From NCBI GenBank assembly GCA_017463615.1, contig JAFTOU010000027.1, forward strand, positions 230,062 to 294,061: a stretch of DNA of 64,000 bases. The letters run 5' to 3'. Position 1 is the stretch's first letter. Each line of letters starts with the position of its first letter. The notes under the pieces were generated by a model. That model worked only from the letters and a program-made list of their open reading frames with translations, was not told the DNA's origin and searched no databases. This document shows positions 45,262-53,983 of the stretch, piece by piece. The translations under genes and the position numbers were made by a program. Source of the stretch: Alistipes sp. Lineage in GTDB: Bacteria; Bacteroidota; Bacteroidia; Bacteroidales; Rikenellaceae.

Positions 45262-47157
45262 TTACAACTCGTCCTCGTCGCTACCTATCTGCAGGTGCTG
45301 CTCTATCAAATCCTCCTCCACGCGCAGGTTGTCCATAATGAAGTGCTGGCGGTCAAAGGTATTTGTACCCATATAGAAGGCGAGCAGGTCGCTCACAGGG
45401 TCGTCCTTAGTGAGGCGCACGCGGTCAAGGCGTATCTGGTCGCCGATAAAGCCAGCAAACTCGTCTGGAGAAATCTCTCCCAAACCTTTGAATCGGGTAA
45501 TCTCTGCCTTAGCGCCGCACTTCTCAATAGCATCTAATCGCTCCTGCTCCGAGTAGCAGTAGAAGGTCTGCTTCTTATTGCGGACACGGAACAGCGGCGT
45601 CTGCATAATGAAGAGGTGGCCGTTGCGAATAAGGTCTGGGAAGTACTGCAAGAAGAATGTGAGCAGCAGCATACGGATGTGCATACCATCCACATCGGCA
45701 TCGGTTGCAATAACGACCTTCTCATAGCGCAGATTCTCCACATCCTCGTCAATATTGAGGGCGTTGTGCAGGAACTTGAACTCGTCGTTAGCATAGGCCT
45801 GCGCCTTCTTCTTGCCGTATGTATTGAGTGGCTTACCGCGCAGCGAGAATACCGCCTGAGTGAGGGCATTACGCGACTTGGTAATAGAACCCGATGCGGA
45901 GTTACCCTCGGTGATGAATATCATCGTCTGCGAAGCGAGCTCGCTCTTATCGCCACGGTGAATCTTGCAGTCGCGCAGGTTCTTATTGTTGAGCAGCAGG
46001 CGACGATTTGCCTCGCGGCTCTTCTTCTGCACGCCCGCCATAGCCTTACGCTCCTTCTCGCTCTCAACAATCTTGCGCTGGATAACCTGTGCCACCTCTG
46101 GGTTGCGGTGCAGGTAGTTATCAAGCTCTACGGCAAGGAACTCGCCGATAAACTGACGCATAGAGACACCCTCGGCAGCATCCTTACTTCCGAGCTTAGA
46201 CTTCACCTGATTCTCAAAGATTGCATTTGACACACGAACAGATACCGCCGCAACGATAGAGGTGCGGATATCTGCCGGGTCGTAGTCCTTGTGATAGAAG
46301 TCCTTGAGCACCTTTACAACCATCTCGCGGAAGGCCGCCTGGTGCGTACCGCCATGCCATGTATTCTGGCTATTGGCAAAGGTGTAGTAGGTCTCACCAT
46401 AGCCCGTAGAGTGGGTTATGGCAATCTCTATATTCTTGCTTGTCAGATGGATAGGAGGATAGAGCATAGTCTGATTCTCCATGCTATCATTCACAAGGTC
46501 TAACAGTCCATTCTTTGACGAGTACGACACGCCATTAAACACCAGCGTAAGACCCACATTGAGGTAGGCGTAGTTGTGCACCATCTGCTCAATGTACTCC
46601 AGGTTGAACTCGTAGTTCGGGAAAATCTCTGGGTCGGGAACAAACGATACGAAGGTACCATTCTTCTCCTTCACACCACTCTCGCGCTCATCTGAGAGCA
46701 TCAGTCCCTGACTAAATGTAACCTTTCGCGCCTCGCCATCACGCACCGAGCGGACAATAAACTCCGTAGAGAGGTAGTTTACAGCCTTCACACCCACACC
46801 ATTAAGACCTACGGTCTTATCAAATGCCGAGTCCTCGCCCTGGTCGTACTTAGCACCGGTGTTAATCTGCGAAACGACGCTATCCAGCGAGTTGAGCGGA
46901 ATACCACGGCCATAGTCGCGGACAGTCACGCGCTTAACCTCAAGGGTTATCTCAATAGTCTTTCCATAGCCCATGATAAACTCGTCAATACCGTTGTCAA
47001 TAACCTCCTTGACAAGCACATAGAGGGCATCCTCACGCTCCGAACCATCGCCCGGAGTTCCTACATACATACCTGTGCGTCGTCGCACATGCTCACGCGG
47101 GGTGAGCTGTTGTATGGCATCGTCGCCATAACTATTTTTCTTCTGCTCTTGGGTCAT
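45262..47157 (-). CDS. parE: DNA topoisomerase IV subunit B
   Basis: This 631-residue subunit provides the ATPase that drives DNA passage. It has the GHKL motifs EVIDNGIDEF and DYGRGIP, the QTNK-like region, and the TOPRIM block ITEGNSASGSI with DADVDGMHIR. It starts 11 bases after plsC and is followed by parC after the MITE-like element, so plsC, parE and parC are probably one transcription unit. Confidence 0.94.
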   Translation of the reverse strand: MTQEQKKNSYGDDAIQQLTPREHVRRRTGMYVGTPGDGSEREDALYVLVKEVIDNGIDEFIMGYGKTIEITLEVKRVTVRDYGRGIPLNSLDSVVSQINTGAKYDQGEDSAFDKTVGLNGVGVKAVNYLSTEFIVRSVRDGEARKVTFSQGLMLSDERESGVKEKNGTFVSFVPDPEIFPNYEFNLEYIEQMVHNYAYLNVGLTLVFNGVSYSSKNGLLDLVNDSMENQTMLYPPIHLTSKNIEIAITHSTGYGETYYTFANSQNTWHGGTHQAAFREMVVKVLKDFYHKDYDPADIRTSIVAAVSVRVSNAIFENQVKSKLGSKDAAEGVSMRQFIGEFLAVELDNYLHRNPEVAQVIQRKIVESEKERKAMAGVQKKSREANRRLLLNNKNLRDCKIHRGDKSELASQTMIFITEGNSASGSITKSRNALTQAVFSLRGKPLNTYGKKKAQAYANDEFKFLHNALNIDEDVENLRYEKVVIATDADVDGMHIRMLLLTFFLQYFPDLIRNGHLFIMQTPLFRVRNKKQTFYCYSEQERLDAIEKCGAKAEITRFKGLGEISPDEFAGFIGDQIRLDRVRLTKDDPVSDLLAFYMGTNTFDRQHFIMDNLRVEEDLIEQHLQIGSDEDEL

Positions 47158-47168
47158 ATATCGTTCTC

Positions 47169-47891
47169 CTATTTTCTAATCTTCTCGTACTCCTCGCACA
47201 TAGCCGCCCTGGTGCGCTCAATAAGTTCGGCGGTCTCTGTATTCTGAACATCCTCCACGCTTACTGGTGGCAGAACGCTGATGCTCAGGCGGTTGCGCCA
47301 GTTCACCATATAGTTCTTCTTCAGCACATCGCGCGTGCCGTGGATAACTACAGGCAGAATCTCCACGCCCGCCTCCTTAGCCAGCGCAAATGCACCCTGC
47401 TTGAAGCGACCAATCTCGCCACTCTTTGAGCGAGTACCCTCTGGGAACATGGCGATAGAGACGCCACGGCCTACCCACATCTTACCCTGCTCGGTAACCT
47501 TGCGCATAGAGTCTGCACCACGGCTGCGGTCAATAGCAATATCGCCATGGATTGTAAGCAGCTGGCCGATATAAGGGATGCGGAACACCTCGCGCTTGCT
47601 CACCCAACGGAAGTTGAGCGGAACGAAGTAGAGGGCGAGAATATCCGCCATAGAGTTGTGGTTTATAACGATGACATAGCTCTTTTTCTTATCAATATTC
47701 TCCAGCCCCTTAATGCGACGCTTCCAGGTTGGTGGCACATACCAGAAGAACATGCAGATACAGCGCGAAAGCTCGTGAATAATACGGCGCGGCTTATCAA
47801 ACGGAAAGCATACAATAAGAGCCAAAACCGACAATATGAAGAAGAATGTCAGCTCTATCAAAGTGTAAATGTAGAAAATAATTGACAGCAT
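47169..47891 (-). CDS. plsC: 1-acyl-sn-glycerol-3-phosphate acyltransferase
   Basis: This 240-residue enzyme adds the second acyl chain to make phosphatidic acid at the inner membrane. Two N-terminal hydrophobic segments precede the acyltransferase motifs HNSMAD (HX4D) and FPEGTRS. The -7 box at 47918-47925 provides a promoter, divergent from the PqqD-like gene. Confidence 0.93.
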   Translation of the reverse strand: MLSIIFYIYTLIELTFFFILSVLALIVCFPFDKPRRIIHELSRCICMFFWYVPPTWKRRIKGLENIDKKKSYVIVINHNSMADILALYFVPLNFRWVSKREVFRIPYIGQLLTIHGDIAIDRSRGADSMRKVTEQGKMWVGRGVSIAMFPEGTRSKSGEIGRFKQGAFALAKEAGVEILPVVIHGTRDVLKKNYMVNWRNRLSISVLPPVSVEDVQNTETAELIERTRAAMCEEYEKIRK

Positions 47892-47917
47892 AGTTATCCA
47901 ATATATTTATATCTGTG

Positions 47918-47925
47918 CAAAGATA
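47918..47925 (-). promoter_or_regulatory. -7 box of plsC
   Basis: The minus strand reads TATCTTTG, 26 bases before the ATG at 47891. No strong -33 is visible. Confidence 0.6.
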
Positions 47926-47987
47926 GAATTTTTTACGGTTTTTTGAAAAAAATAGCGAAAAAAGTTATTAACAATCTTAAAAATCAC

Positions 47988-47995
47988 TACCTTTG
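47988..47995 (+). promoter_or_regulatory. -7 box of the PqqD-like operon
   Basis: TACCTTTG ends four bases before the ATG at 48000. The transcript would start at or within a base or two of the start codon, so the mRNA is probably leaderless. Confidence 0.65.
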
Positions 47996-47999
47996 CGCT

Positions 48000-48269
48000 A
48001 TGAAATTCAAGAAAGAGTACAAAGTTAGAGAGATTGCGGGCGAGCATGTTATCATCAAGCAGGGTCGTTTCGGTGCCGATATGACCCGCGTAATTGCCCT
48101 CAACGCCTCATCGCTGCTACTGTGGAACGAGCTTCAGGGTCGCGAGTTTGAGGCTGAGGATGTAGCCAACATTCTCACCGAGAACTACGAGGTTGATGCC
48201 ACCACCGCCGCTACTGATGCAGCTGCGTGGGTTGCAAAACTTGCCGAGTGCGGCCTTATTGAGAAGTAA
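48000..48269 (+). CDS. PqqD-family protein, 89 aa
   Basis: I place the start at 48000 (MKFKKEYKVREIAGEH). An upstream in-frame start at 47943 lies before the -7 box and would not be transcribed from it. The sequence fits the PqqD peptide-chaperone fold (IALNASSLLLWNELQG, FEAEDVANILTENYEV, LAECGLIEK). PqqD-type domains bind precursor peptides of modified products. Here it precedes a Cys/His-rich peptide by two bases, then a TonB receptor and an HMA protein, so it may act on that peptide rather than in PQQ synthesis. The last point is inference. Confidence 0.85.
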   Translation: MKFKKEYKVREIAGEHVIIKQGRFGADMTRVIALNASSLLLWNELQGREFEAEDVANILTENYEVDATTAATDAAAWVAKLAECGLIEK

Positions 48270-48271
48270 AG

Positions 48272-48691
48272 ATGGGACTCAAGAGATTCATATCCGCTAC
48301 GCTACTTGCCATATATCTTATGGCGAGCTGTGGCTCTATGCTCTCTGTAATTCTCTGCCACTGCACCCGCAGCAGCCACTTCCAGGCAAAGCACAGCTGC
48401 TGTCACACCTGCCATTGCTGCGAGGCATCCGATGGCGAGGGTTTCCGCCTTCCATCTTCGTGCGGCTGCACACACGACCACTCTACCGAGATAGACCTCT
48501 ACAACCACGAGAAGAGTCAGCCGTCGCTACTCGCTCCCGCTGTATGCGCAATTTTACCTCAGTTACAGGAGCAGATTTCGCCCTGCGACGGCATATCTAC
48601 AATAAAGCTGTTTGACCGTCGGAAAACACCACTACCAACATCCGACTTTGTGGCTCTAAAGGGACTTAGAGCCCCTCCTGTTATTGCATAA
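48272..48691 (+). CDS. Cys/His-rich secreted protein, 139 aa
   Basis: An N-terminal hydrophobic segment (ATLLAIYLMASCGSMLSVILC) looks like a signal peptide or, less likely, a lipoprotein signal. It is followed by a dense Cys/His stretch (residues ~29-70, including CHCTRSSHF, HSCCHTCHCC and CGCTHDHS), typical of metal-binding sequences. The rest is unremarkable. It starts two bases after the PqqD-like gene and precedes the TonB receptor by 53 bases. The cluster suggests metal (perhaps copper) handling, or a precursor peptide for the PqqD-like partner. Confidence 0.75.
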   Translation: MGLKRFISATLLAIYLMASCGSMLSVILCHCTRSSHFQAKHSCCHTCHCCEASDGEGFRLPSSCGCTHDHSTEIDLYNHEKSQPSLLAPAVCAILPQLQEQISPCDGISTIKLFDRRKTPLPTSDFVALKGLRAPPVIA

Positions 48692-48744
48692 ATCGCACTG
48701 CGGAGATTATCCGCCAAATCGTTTATGTTCAATAACTTACAGCA

Positions 48745-51093
48745 ATGAAAAAATCTATTTTTACCATACTTTTTGCTGCACTTTGTGTAGCAACTGTTTC
48801 GGCTCAGGATATCACTGGCCGCGTACTTGACGCTGCGGGAAATCCACTCCCTGGCGCATCGGTCTACTGGGCTGATACCAACATCGGCGAGGCTGCCGAT
48901 ATGAACGGAAATTTCCGTCTCCACCGCGTGAAGGACTACAACCGTCTTGTAGGCTCATTCCTCGGCTATACTAACGACACCGTAGTGGTTGAAAAGAGCA
49001 CTACCGAGGTGCTGTTCAACCTTGTTGAGGGTGTTGCCGTAGAGAGCGTTGTCGTTGAGGGTAACCTGCGCGGAAACTACATCTCCCACGAGGGTATTCT
49101 CAAGAACGAGAACATCTCCTTTGCAGGCCTCTGCAAGATGGCGTGCTGCAACCTTGCCGAGAGCTTTGAGAACTCCGCCTCGGTTACTGTCGGCTACTCC
49201 GACGCTATCTCTGGCGCGCGACAGATTAAGATGCTCGGCCTTGCAGGTACATACACCCAGATTCTGGACGAGAGCCGTGCCATTATGCGCGGCCTGAGTG
49301 CACCATACGGTCTGGGATACACCCCAGGTATGTGGCTCAACTCTATTCAGGTATCTAAGGGTATCGCCTCTGTTACGGCTGGACATGAGGCTGTTACGGG
49401 TCAGATTAACCTTGAGCACCGCAAGCCTACCGACGAGGAGCGACTCTTTGTAAACCTCTACTTTGACAACGAGCTCAAGCCGGAGATAAACCTCTCCACT
49501 GCCCTGCCGGTGACTAAGGATAAGAAGCTCTCTACCATCATTCTTGCCCACGCCTCGGCAGATACCAAGAGCTACGACCACAATGGCGACGGCTACCGCG
49601 ACCTGCCACTTGCCCGTCAGTTCAATGTTGCCAACCGCTGGCTCTATCAGGGCGACAACGGCATACAGGTGCGCTGGGGTGCTAAGTACATCAACGACCA
49701 CCGCATAGGCGGCCAGATGGACTTCAAGAAGGATATGATTGCCGACCGCGACGGCAAGCCGTACTACGAGTGGTGGCGCGAGGATCAGCTCTACGGCTCA
49801 GTAGTTGCCAATCAGGAGGCAAACGCCTACTTCAAGATGGGTAAGCCCGTAGGTGCATCCGTATTTGACAAGGATGAGAACGACGAGATGCGCTCCAATG
49901 TGGCTATGGTCGTAGACTACGACTTCTTCCGCGAGGATGCACTCTTTGGCGCCGACAAGAGCTACCTCGGTGGTCAGCACATGGCAAACCTCAACCTGAT
50001 GTACACCCACTACTTTACATACAACTCCTCGTTGGCTACGGGTCTTTCTGCCTCCTCGCGTTGGGTTGCTGAGGCTCTTACCGACCGCACATGGGGTCGT
50101 GATGGTGTGTGGGGCAGCAGCGACAGCAGCAAGGTGCTCCAGAACTTTGACCGCAACGAGAGCGAGGTGGGCGCATACGCCGAGTATACCTACAACATCA
50201 AGGAGAAGTTCTCTGTAGTGGCGGGTCTGAGATACGACTACAACCTCTACTTCCGCAAGCACCTTGTAACTCCGCGCGGACATATCAAGTGGAACATCAC
50301 CCCTACCACCGTGCTGCGTGGCTCTGCGGGTCTTGGCTACCGCCCTACCGACATCGTTACGGACAATATCGGCATTATGGCTACAGGTCGCCGAGTGGTG
50401 TTTGACACCCCATTTGACCGCAACTTTGACCGTATGGAGAGGGCGCTGACGGCTGGTGGCTCGCTAGCGCAGACTATCTCTACGGTGAACTATCAGGATA
50501 TGACCATCAGCTTCGACTACTTCCGCACACAGCTCTACCATAGCGTTATCGTGGACCAGGAGTACGATGCACACAATATCCACATCTACACCACCGACGG
50601 CAAGTCCTACACAAACACCTATCAGGTAGACCTAAGCTGGGCACCTGCCGAGCGATTGGATATCTTTGCAACATTCAGATATACAGACAGTAAGTACACC
50701 ATCAACCGCCCTGACGGCACTACGCAGCTTGTTGAGCGACCTTTGGTTTCGCGCTTCAAGACCCTGCTCAACATCCAGTACGCAACCCGTATGCGCAAGT
50801 GGACATTTGATGTTACGGCACAGCTCAACGGCAAGAGCCGCATACCTACACAGACGGGCGTGATTGAGGATAGCCAGTACTCGCCAGTATACCCTATGTT
50901 CTTCGCGCAGGTGACCCGCAAAATCAAGATGTGGGACATCTACCTCGGCTGCGAGAATATCGCCGGCTTCCGCCAGAAAAACCCTATCTTGGGAAGCGCT
51001 ACACCATACGACACCGCCTTCAACTCCGCCTGCGTTTGGGGACCACTGATGGGACGAAAAATATATATTGGCGTGCGATTTAATTTGTACTAA
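48745..51093 (+). CDS. TonB-dependent receptor, probably metal-related, 782 aa
   Basis: A signal peptide (ends VSAQ), a carboxypeptidase-like domain (ITGRVLDAAGNPLPGASVYW), a plug (ASVTVGYSDAISGARQIKMLG, GIASVTAGHEAVTGQINLE) and a β-barrel ending in the aromatic FNLY define an outer-membrane importer. It is shorter than SusC proteins and has no SusD partner. It is flanked by a Cys/His-rich protein and an HMA protein, a context seen for heavy-metal or metallophore receptors. The final codons form half of a 12-bp inverted repeat. Confidence 0.9.
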   Translation: MKKSIFTILFAALCVATVSAQDITGRVLDAAGNPLPGASVYWADTNIGEAADMNGNFRLHRVKDYNRLVGSFLGYTNDTVVVEKSTTEVLFNLVEGVAVESVVVEGNLRGNYISHEGILKNENISFAGLCKMACCNLAESFENSASVTVGYSDAISGARQIKMLGLAGTYTQILDESRAIMRGLSAPYGLGYTPGMWLNSIQVSKGIASVTAGHEAVTGQINLEHRKPTDEERLFVNLYFDNELKPEINLSTALPVTKDKKLSTIILAHASADTKSYDHNGDGYRDLPLARQFNVANRWLYQGDNGIQVRWGAKYINDHRIGGQMDFKKDMIADRDGKPYYEWWREDQLYGSVVANQEANAYFKMGKPVGASVFDKDENDEMRSNVAMVVDYDFFREDALFGADKSYLGGQHMANLNLMYTHYFTYNSSLATGLSASSRWVAEALTDRTWGRDGVWGSSDSSKVLQNFDRNESEVGAYAEYTYNIKEKFSVVAGLRYDYNLYFRKHLVTPRGHIKWNITPTTVLRGSAGLGYRPTDIVTDNIGIMATGRRVVFDTPFDRNFDRMERALTAGGSLAQTISTVNYQDMTISFDYFRTQLYHSVIVDQEYDAHNIHIYTTDGKSYTNTYQVDLSWAPAERLDIFATFRYTDSKYTINRPDGTTQLVERPLVSRFKTLLNIQYATRMRKWTFDVTAQLNGKSRIPTQTGVIEDSQYSPVYPMFFAQVTRKIKMWDIYLGCENIAGFRQKNPILGSATPYDTAFNSACVWGPLMGRKIYIGVRFNLY

Positions 51094-51121
51094 CAAGGAG
51101 CGTAAGTGACACGCCAATATA
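51064..51121. promoter_or_regulatory. 12-bp inverted repeat spanning the TonB receptor stop codon
   Basis: TATATTGGCGTG (51064-51075) and CACGCCAATATA (51110-51121) are perfect complements separated by 34 bases that include the stop codon. It could be a processing or attenuation structure between the receptor and the HMA gene. Confidence 0.5.
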
Positions 51122-51140
51122 CATTTAAGCGTGTTACCCA

Positions 51141-51172
51141 CCCCCTAAATCCCCCTCCTGTGAGGGGGACTT
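51141..51172. repeat. C-rich hairpin repeat, copy 1
   Basis: CCCCCTAAATCCCCCT followed by AGGGGGACTT forms a short strong hairpin. The second copy, nearly identical at both ends, is at 60443-60475. Confidence 0.75.
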
Positions 51173-51242
51173 AAACGACAAAACATACGATTTAACCTTT
51201 ACTAACCGTTATTATTAAAAAACAAAAAAAACATACAAGATT

Positions 51243-51629
51243 ATGAAAAAGATTATCATCCTTGCAGTTGCACTGTTCGCAGTAGCAGGCACTGCAGTAG
51301 CACAGAAGGCTCAGAAGCAGATTGTTACAACCGTATTTATCACAGACATTGACTGCGAGGGTTGCGCAAAGAAGATCTACGACAACTTCTACGGCAAGGG
51401 CGTGCGCAGCGTTAAGTGCGATGTTGCAACAAAGAGCGTAGCTGTAACCTATGACGCATCTAAGAACACCCCAGAGGGTCTTAAGCCATCATTCGCCGAC
51501 CTGAAGGTTAAGGTGTTCAAGCACATGACCCAGGAGGAGTTCGCTAAGTGCAAAGATGCAAAGACCAACGGCTCTTGCTGCTCTGGTCACGACCACAAGC
51601 ACGGTCAGGGCCACAGCCACAAGCACTAA
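51243..51629 (+). CDS. Secreted HMA-domain metal-binding protein, 128 aa
   Basis: A signal peptide (ends GTAVAQ) precedes one heavy-metal-associated domain with the CxxC motif in TDIDCEGCAKKI. The C-terminus is a Cys/His-rich tail (CCSGHDHKHGQGHSHKH). It should bind soft metal ions in the periplasm, likely Cu+ or Zn2+, and pass them to or from the neighbouring receptor. A strong hairpin terminator follows. Confidence 0.92.
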   Translation: MKKIIILAVALFAVAGTAVAQKAQKQIVTTVFITDIDCEGCAKKIYDNFYGKGVRSVKCDVATKSVAVTYDASKNTPEGLKPSFADLKVKVFKHMTQEEFAKCKDAKTNGSCCSGHDHKHGQGHSHKH

Positions 51630-51640
51630 ACAACGACAAA

Positions 51641-51682
51641 AAAAACAACACAGCCGCTTTTACGAGCGGCTGTGTTGTTTTT
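51641..51682. terminator. Bidirectional terminator between the HMA and amide hydrolase genes
   Basis: An 18-bp arm (AAAAACAACACAGCCGCT) pairs perfectly with its complement around a six-base loop, with A and T tracts outside. It lies between convergent genes and its right end touches the amide hydrolase stop codon. Confidence 0.92.
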
Positions 51683-52748
51683 ATAATGCCTGCAACATCT
51701 GGTGGCGATGCTTTTCAAAGATGGCGTCTATCTTGGCGTTGAATTTGACGATATCCGACGGCATACGCTTTGGAGTTTTGATATCATTATTGATTTTCAG
51801 AGCCTTGCGGGCGATGTTCTTATTCAGGTAGGCGCGCTTGCCATCGGTGTAGTATGCCTTAGCCGTAAATGCGCGACCTAAGTCGTACATAGCTCTGCCC
51901 GCAACACACTTCGGGATATTACGCCCTGCGGCAACCCAGACGGGGACGGAGATACCCGCCACGGGGTGGCCGATAATCACATCCATACGGGGTGTAGTGC
52001 TGCAGACAATAGCCACACTGGCAACGCTACTGCGACGCGGGACGGTGTAGTTATTATCGCGATAGGGTTTATCATCTGCCAGAATATCTCCCTTATCGGC
52101 GCTATAGAAGCTGCGCGAGTAGCCGATAAAGTCGGCGGTAGAGAACATTTTTTCGTCCTTCATCTGCGCATGTACGGTGCGGTATCTACGCTCGGAGGCG
52201 CCGCGGTCACTGTTCAGTGCTGCGAAGGAGAAGTTTGTTCGCACATCGTATTGCTCCACATCGTAGCTGCGGTAGCCATCCGCCCAAATCTCAAAGTAGG
52301 CAGCGCCACCCTCGGCATCGCCCACGCCGATATTGGACTCAAAAGAGGCGCCGCGCTTAAAGCGTTTGAGCAGCTGCTCAAACTCATCCACCGTACGACA
52401 TTCGCGCAGGGCTGTAGCCATAAGATTATAGCGCGAGTCGGGCCTCTGTACCACAGCGGGCTTACGACTCAGATGATTTGTCGCAGTGCTGATACATCCG
52501 AAGCCAACCTCATTAACACCCGCCAAGGCAGATGTGCCGACGCTGACATAGGAGTTGACAAGTGCCGTATAGGCGTACCGTCCATCGTCAAAATGGGCTA
52601 TACGGCAGTCGTTTATAGAGGTCTGGTCACGGTGCTTCCAGAGTATCACACCGCCCTCCTTAGATGCACTACGAGCCACAACCGCCGAAGAGCAGGCCTC
52701 GGCAGCGACCCATACAAGGGCAAGGAGCGTAGTTAGCAGCAGTCGCAT
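51681..52748 (-). CDS. Secreted Ntn-type linear amide C-N hydrolase, 355 aa
   Basis: The N-terminus MRLLLTTLLALVWVAAEA precedes CSSAVV, so signal peptidase I cleavage after AEA would directly expose Cys19 as an N-terminal nucleophile, as in the acyl-CoA:6-APA-acyltransferase/choloylglycine-hydrolase superfamily. Supporting motifs are LWKHRD, VNEVGFGC and ALNSDRG. It should cleave an N-acyl amide in the periplasm. Substrate is unknown; bile-salt hydrolase activity cannot be assumed. It starts one base after cinA, so it is the last gene of a pyrD-cinA operon. Confidence 0.85.
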   Translation of the reverse strand: MRLLLTTLLALVWVAAEACSSAVVARSASKEGGVILWKHRDQTSINDCRIAHFDDGRYAYTALVNSYVSVGTSALAGVNEVGFGCISTATNHLSRKPAVVQRPDSRYNLMATALRECRTVDEFEQLLKRFKRGASFESNIGVGDAEGGAAYFEIWADGYRSYDVEQYDVRTNFSFAALNSDRGASERRYRTVHAQMKDEKMFSTADFIGYSRSFYSADKGDILADDKPYRDNNYTVPRRSSVASVAIVCSTTPRMDVIIGHPVAGISVPVWVAAGRNIPKCVAGRAMYDLGRAFTAKAYYTDGKRAYLNKNIARKALKINNDIKTPKRMPSDIVKFNAKIDAIFEKHRHQMLQAL

Positions 52749-52749
52749 A

Positions 52750-53982
52750 TTAGAGGTTGTCGTAGAGCAACTTTATGGCGTATGCCGTTGCGCGGTCAAT
52801 AATCTGACGGCGGTCGGTACCGCAATTCTTCAGCACAGCGAAGCACTTTGTAGGCGTTGCTATGGCAATCCACACCGTGCCGACAGGCTTCTCGGCGCTA
52901 CCACCTGTAGGGCCTGCAATGCCCGTTGTGGCAATAGCATAGTCGCTACGACCTGCGCGCCTTGCGCCCTGAGCCATCTGCAGTGCAACCGTCTCACTCA
53001 CAGCGCCATAGCGTGCAATATCCTCGCCATTAACGCCTAAAATATCGCACTTAGCCTCGTTGGAGTAGCTGACAACGCCCGCATTGAAGTATGCCGAAGC
53101 ACCCGCCATAGCGGTAAACTTAGAGGCTATATTTCCACCTGTGCAGCTCTCAGCCACCGAGAGCGTGCAGCGGTTGGCTACCATCCAGTTGTGGACAGCC
53201 TGCTCCACGGTAGCGCCCTCAAAGCCGACAACGGCCTCGGGGATAATCTGTCGCAGAGCCTCAAACTGACTATCTATAAGCGCCTCGGCCTCACTCTGCT
53301 CCACCTCGTATGCCGACAGGCGCAGGCGGACAACATTCGGTGCGGGGAGATATGCAAGGTGCAGCACATCGGGCAGGGCGTCCTCCCACGCAGCGATACG
53401 CTCGGCAAGCAGCGACTCGGCAATGCCAGATGTAATCATCGTGCGGTGGACTATAGCCTTGAGCTCAAAGCGAGCCTTGAGCATCGGTATCACGCTGTCG
53501 TCTATAAGGTGCTCCATCTCAAACGGCACGCCAGGCAGGGAGACTACCACCTTGTCGTCCTGCTCAAACCACATTCCCGGAGCTGTTCCGTGGGCGTTAT
53601 GGAGTACGGTGCAGCACTTAGGCACCATAGCCTGACCGCGATTAAGGTCGTTGAAGGCTATGCCGCGGCGCTCAAGGAGCGTGCGGACAAACTCACCCAC
53701 CTCGGCGTTATAGACCAACTCCGAGCCGAAATAGCGGGCAAGGGTGTGCTTAGTAATATCGTCCTTAGTAGGGCCCAGTCCGCCCGTGATGATGACAATA
53801 TCGGTGCTCTCAAGTGCGCGAGTGAGGGTCTGAGTAATCTGCTCGGCACTATCGCCGATAGATGTGCGCTCGGCAACAACAACGCCTATGCGGTTGAGTG
53901 CCTGAGAGATGTAGCGCGAGTTGGTGTCAAGAATCTGACCTATCAGAATCTCGTCGCCAATAGTTACGATGGTTGCTTTCAT
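52750..53982 (-). CDS. cinA: CinA family protein (competence/damage-inducible; NMN deamidase type)
   Basis: This 410-residue protein has an N-terminal molybdopterin-binding-like (COG1058) domain with TIGDEILIGQILDTNS and ITGGLGPTKDDIT. The C-terminal CinA domain has SVAESCTGG and ATTGIAGPTGGS, linked to nicotinamide-nucleotide deamidation in pyridine nucleotide salvage. It lies one base after pyrD and one base before the amide hydrolase gene. Full length. Confidence 0.93.
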   Translation of the reverse strand: MKATIVTIGDEILIGQILDTNSRYISQALNRIGVVVAERTSIGDSAEQITQTLTRALESTDIVIITGGLGPTKDDITKHTLARYFGSELVYNAEVGEFVRTLLERRGIAFNDLNRGQAMVPKCCTVLHNAHGTAPGMWFEQDDKVVVSLPGVPFEMEHLIDDSVIPMLKARFELKAIVHRTMITSGIAESLLAERIAAWEDALPDVLHLAYLPAPNVVRLRLSAYEVEQSEAEALIDSQFEALRQIIPEAVVGFEGATVEQAVHNWMVANRCTLSVAESCTGGNIASKFTAMAGASAYFNAGVVSYSNEAKCDILGVNGEDIARYGAVSETVALQMAQGARRAGRSDYAIATTGIAGPTGGSAEKPVGTVWIAIATPTKCFAVLKNCGTDRRQIIDRATAYAIKLLYDNL

Positions 53983-53983
53983 T

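Noticed and set aside
47943-47999. 19-residue extension of the PqqD-like protein
   Set aside because: It precedes the -7 box at 47988-47995 and has no similarity to the family.
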